A stretch of DNA of 64,000 nucleotides from DAOPZC01 sp035353175 (GTDB lineage: Bacteria; Verrucomicrobiota; Kiritimatiellia; RFP12; UBA1067). A program made the position numbers and the translations under genes. The stretch covers positions 203,459 to 267,458 of the forward strand of contig DAOPZC010000001.1 of the NCBI GenBank assembly GCA_035353175.1, given 5' to 3'. Below, one piece after another: positions 60,712-64,000 of this stretch. The notes under the pieces are model-generated. The model ran no database searches. It was not told the origin of the DNA and saw nothing but the letters and a program-made list of their open reading frames with translations. Position 1 is the first letter of the stretch; the number at the start of each line of letters is the position of its first letter.

Positions 60712-63700
60712 ATGAGAAACACAACCGGCATCGTCTGTTTCGTGTGGCTGCTCGCGGCCGCGGCAGGGGCTCGCGCGGCCACGTGGTGGCAGACGCAGCT
60801 TGAGCAGGTCGAGGCGTTCAATCGGCAGACCGCGGCGTCGCGCGAGCAGATGCGCGCCGCCAATCCCGGCTGGCAGGCTTTCAAAGCGTGCAACGAGCCC
60901 TTGGAGAGCGCCGCGGAAGCGGTGCCGGTGCGCGTCTCGATGCGCGGGATTCGCAACGTGTGGCTCGGATCTGTCGGACGCGGCCAGAGCTTTGTCGGCG
61001 AGCCGGTGTGGGTGGATGCCCAAGGCCGGAAGACGCCTGTGCTTATAGCGACCAACGCGCTGTTGGCCGGCAAGCCCGCGGGCTTCACGGTCCGCGCCGC
61101 AGGGAAGTCGCCGCACAAGCTGCGCGGCGGCAGCGCCAAGACCTACGCCTACGGCTACCTCTTCAACGAGTGCCAGGTTCTGGCCGAGGCGCCGGAGGGC
61201 ACGGAGTCGTTCGAGGCCGACGCGGGCCAGAACAACCCCAACAACACCCGCAGCGTGACGCGTTTCGTCATGGAATTGGAGTCGCGCCTCGCGAGTGCCG
61301 AAGCCCGCGCGGAGACCGCCGAAGAGATCCTGGCCGACATCGCACGCGCGTTCAATGCGCCGCAGGACATCTGCGAGCAGCTCTTGGAGCGCAGCGCGGA
61401 GATCTGGGGCGGCAACGCCATCTCCACCGACCTGCGGCAGCTGACGGACCGCTACACCGCGGCCTGTCCGCCGGGGCTGCGCGAGAAGGCCCAGAAGCTC
61501 CGTCCGCATTCGCCGGAGAACCTCGCCGCCGTGCGCGCGCTCTACTACCTCGAGCAGGCGCGCCAGCGTCTGCAACTCTGCCGCGCGACGGTCAACCTCG
61601 TGACGCGCGAAGGCGGCCGCGTGCCGTGGGCCGAGGCCGAAATCGCCGCGCTGGAAGCTCGGGTCGGCGCCGCGCTGGCGGCGGGTTCCGCCCCGGACGG
61701 CGACCTCTTCGGCGAGGCCTTCCGTTTGCGCCGCAAGATCCTCTTCGCCCATCCGGCGCTGCAGTTCGAGACGCTGCTGATCAATAAGAACCCGCCCACG
61801 ATGTACAGCCACAACTGCGACCAGTACCTCGGCCGCCACAGCCGCGTCGGCGAAGGCCCGACGCTGCTCACGCAGTGGCGGAGCGACCAGCCCCGCGAGC
61901 GCAACCTGCTCAAGGACCGCCTGCCGCCGGGCGCGTTCTACAGGCCGAGCCTCCATCCGGACGGCAAGCGGTTCGTGTTCGCCTACGCGGACCACTCGAC
62001 CAACAACCCGAACTACTTCCGCTATTTCCTCTACGAGGCGGCCGTCGACGGCGCGTGGGTGCGGCAGCTCACCGGTACGCCGCGCGATCCGCTTACGACC
62101 GCGGATGGCCGCGAGACTGTGATGGTGGAAGACAGCGACCCGTATTACCTTCCCGACGGCGGCATCGTGTTCGTGTCGACGCGCTCGCAGAATTACGGCC
62201 GTTGCCATGGCGGACGCTACACGCCCGCGCTGATGCTCTATCGGTGCGACCAGGACGGCAACGCCATCCGCCCGCTCTCCTACGGCATCGAGAACGAAAC
62301 CACGCCGTCGGTCCTGAACGACGGCCGCATCCTCTATACGCGCTGGGAGTACGTGGACCGCCACGAGATGGAATTCCACAAGCTCTGGTGGAAGCGTCCC
62401 GACGGCACGGGCGTGTCGCACTACTACGGCAACGACACGATCTACCCGCTGATGATCTCCGAGGCGAAAGCCATCCCCAACTCCTCAAAGATCGTGGCGA
62501 CCGCGGTCGCGCACCACAGCTTCCACACGGGCACGCTGATCCTGATCGACGTCATGAAGGGCGAAAACGGGCCTGACCCCGTCACGCGTCTCACGCCCGA
62601 GCGCCGCTATCCCGAGTCGGATGAGCCGGGCGGCGCGGGCCAGTTCAGCACGCCTTTCCCGCTGACGGAAAACCTCTTTTTCGCGACCTACTCGTCGGAC
62701 CAGATTCCCTTCCAAGGCACGGTGCCGAAGGCCACGGGCTACAGCATCGTGCTCGTCGACACGGCGGGCGGGCGCGAGCCGATTTTCCGCGACGCGGACA
62801 CCTCGTGCTTCTGCGCGCAGCCGGTCGCGCCGCGCGCCCTGCCGCCGGCGCTGCCGTCGATGCTGCCCCAACATCCCGAGGGCGAAACCGGCGTCTACGC
62901 GGTGCAGAACGTGAACCTCACGCGCAACGATCCGGAGGGCGTGCTCAAGCCGGGGCAGATCAAGTATCTGCGCTTCAACCGCATCTACGTCAAACCCATC
63001 GCTTCGAACGCCGCGCTCAACTGCCGCGTGGGCGTGGGGCTCGCGAAAAAGATTCTCGGCACGGTGCCGGTGGCGGACGACGGCTCGGTCGTGGTGCGCG
63101 TGCCTTCGGGCGTGCCGCTGCAGATCCAGGCGCTCGACGAGAACGGCATGGCGGTGATGACCGAGCGCTCCTTCCACTACCTGCACGCGGGCGAACGCCG
63201 CGGCTGCGTCGGCTGTCACGCGGAGAGCCACGCGTCGCCTCCGCCCGATGCCTCGCTGCTGATGCGTGCGCCGCAGGCGCTCACGCCGCCGGCGGGGCCG
63301 GCCTACGAGGGCGGTTTCAGCTTCGTGCGTACGGTGCAGCCCGTGCTGGACCGCCACTGCATCCGCTGCCACGGCCTCGGCGAAGGCGTGCCGCCCAATG
63401 GCGTCAATCTTATCGGGACGCAACAGGGCAGTTTCTCGCAGTCGTACGTCATTCTCGCACGCTATACGAATCCCATCGGCCTCAAGCCAGAGACGCACGG
63501 CGCGGAGAAAAACATCAGCCGCCCCATGGACTACTACGCGCACGGCGCGCAGCTCGGGAAAATGCTGTTGGCGAACCATCAAAAGGTGAATTTGCCGCGC
63601 GCGGATTTCCAGCGTTTGATCGACTGGATGGACCTCAACACGCAGGCCAACGGCGATTCGTCGCACAACCGCATCGAGCACGCCCGCATCAATGCGCAGG

Positions 63701-64000
63701 GCGAGAAGGCCTTGCGCGAAGCGGTGAAAGCCCGTTTTGGCGAAGCGCTCGCGCGTCAGCCGCTGCACGCCCTGCTCAATCACGCGAATCCCGACGAGAG
63801 CCGCCTCCTCAGGGCGCCGCTGGCCCCTGCGGCGGGCGGGTGGGGCCAGATCGAAAACGGCTGGTCCACGCCAGAAGATCCGGAATTCAAGCGGTTCCTC
63901 GCCCTTGTCGTGGCCTGTATCGAGCCTCTGCCGCCGGACGTCAACGGCACGTGCGGCCGCGACAACGCCTGTGTCTGCGGCGACTGCTGGATCCGGCTCG
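60712..64000 (+). CDS. HzsA-related di-heme protein with N-terminal extension, cut by window end
   Basis: At least 1096 residues, open to the window end. Signal peptide (IVCFVWLLAAAAGARA), then about 330 extra residues, partly helical (LESRLASAEARAETAEEILADIARAF), before the shared HzsA-related part starts at LRRKILFAHPAL. Propeller strings: YLPDGGIVFVSTRS, TPSVLNDGRILYTRWEYVD. Heme motifs CVGCH (832-836) and CIRCH (883-887) and the cluster CGRDNACVCGDCW (1081-1093) match the two paralogues at 10358 and 14465. ATG 60712 has GGGGGGAA upstream. It is the third family member in 54 kb. Function unknown; periplasmic redox role is likely from the hemes. Confidence 0.88.
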   Translation, partial: MRNTTGIVCFVWLLAAAAGARAATWWQTQLEQVEAFNRQTAASREQMRAANPGWQAFKACNEPLESAAEAVPVRVSMRGIRNVWLGSVGRGQSFVGEPVWVDAQGRKTPVLIATNALLAGKPAGFTVRAAGKSPHKLRGGSAKTYAYGYLFNECQVLAEAPEGTESFEADAGQNNPNNTRSVTRFVMELESRLASAEARAETAEEILADIARAFNAPQDICEQLLERSAEIWGGNAISTDLRQLTDRYTAACPPGLREKAQKLRPHSPENLAAVRALYYLEQARQRLQLCRATVNLVTREGGRVPWAEAEIAALEARVGAALAAGSAPDGDLFGEAFRLRRKILFAHPALQFETLLINKNPPTMYSHNCDQYLGRHSRVGEGPTLLTQWRSDQPRERNLLKDRLPPGAFYRPSLHPDGKRFVFAYADHSTNNPNYFRYFLYEAAVDGAWVRQLTGTPRDPLTTADGRETVMVEDSDPYYLPDGGIVFVSTRSQNYGRCHGGRYTPALMLYRCDQDGNAIRPLSYGIENETTPSVLNDGRILYTRWEYVDRHEMEFHKLWWKRPDGTGVSHYYGNDTIYPLMISEAKAIPNSSKIVATAVAHHSFHTGTLILIDVMKGENGPDPVTRLTPERRYPESDEPGGAGQFSTPFPLTENLFFATYSSDQIPFQGTVPKATGYSIVLVDTAGGREPIFRDADTSCFCAQPVAPRALPPALPSMLPQHPEGETGVYAVQNVNLTRNDPEGVLKPGQIKYLRFNRIYVKPIASNAALNCRVGVGLAKKILGTVPVADDGSVVVRVPSGVPLQIQALDENGMAVMTERSFHYLHAGERRGCVGCHAESHASPPPDASLLMRAPQALTPPAGPAYEGGFSFVRTVQPVLDRHCIRCHGLGEGVPPNGVNLIGTQQGSFSQSYVILARYTNPIGLKPETHGAEKNISRPMDYYAHGAQLGKMLLANHQKVNLPRADFQRLIDWMDLNTQANGDSSHNRIEHARINAQGEKALREAVKARFGEALARQPLHALLNHANPDESRLLRAPLAPAAGGWGQIENGWSTPEDPEFKRFLALVVACIEPLPPDVNGTCGRDNACVCGDCWIRL

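Overview
The window is a high-GC bacterial chromosome segment from an anaerobic-looking, glycan-degrading member of the PVC group; Kiritimatiellota (Verrucomicrobia subdivision 5) is the best guess. The reasons are the giant 'autotransporter-associated beta-strand repeat' proteins with LamG-like ends, several paralogous proteins related to the alpha subunit of hydrazine synthase (HzsA-related, with two CXXCH heme motifs each), Tat-exported Gfo/Idh/MocA (GH109-like) proteins, and TRAP transport combined with scattered carbohydrate-active enzymes. This assignment is inference from gene content; no rRNA is present.

Layout. 1-8654: a carbohydrate/sugar-acid locus. A GH109-like protein fragment (1-204), a D-2-hydroxyacid dehydrogenase, an HpcH/HpaI-type aldolase and an exported sialidase-like Asp-box protein run leftwards; a GntR/FCD regulator, a three-part TRAP transporter (DctQ-DctM-DctP) and a second, complete GH109-like protein run rightwards. 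The divergent promoter region at 3582-3660 carries two GATATATC elements placed on the two predicted promoters. 8680-17158: a MarC protein, an unusual regulator joining an IclR-type effector domain to an AraC-type DNA-binding domain, and two tandem HzsA-related cytochromes, the first fused to beta-strand-repeat and LamG-like sequence. 17160-19760: an AT-richer island of small genes (secreted hypothetical, frameshifted micro-ORF, GIY-YIG protein, BrnT-BrnA toxin-antitoxin, an orphan CopG-like antitoxin, a DUF4160-tail-like protein) separated by inverted repeats ending in GTTRRRY-like boxes. It looks like an integron gene-cassette cluster without an integrase. 19858-27143: housekeeping genes (UDP-glucuronate decarboxylase, rph, guaB leftwards; ilvE and recQ rightwards) with an 870-bp spacer that holds an IS30-type transposase relic. 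27353-32597: a lower-GC group of lipoproteins (CsgG-like, LPP20-like), a metallophosphoesterase-thioredoxin fusion and a TlpA-like protein. 32899-37361: an envelope lipoprotein operon (LA_2272-type repeat protein, CsgG/PEGA protein, COG3014, YcfL, LpoB) closed by a strong terminator. 37491-42035 and 47655-56606: two giant beta-strand-repeat/LamG exoproteins, with a DUF6941-like gene, dnaG, and the classic rpmH-rnpA-yidD-yidC operon between them. 56686-64000: a small lipoprotein, an acyl-ACP thioesterase, a protein of two tandem SGNH hydrolase domains, a GH43-family protein and the start of a third HzsA-related cytochrome that runs off the window.

Together the genes describe a cell that exports glycan-active enzymes, imports acidic products through a TRAP system, invests in large repetitive surface or secreted proteins, and carries at least three periplasmic HzsA-related heme proteins of unknown function. 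The most interesting items are the putative cassette island, the HzsA-related family (including one fused to exoprotein repeats) and the IclR-AraC hybrid regulator next to it.
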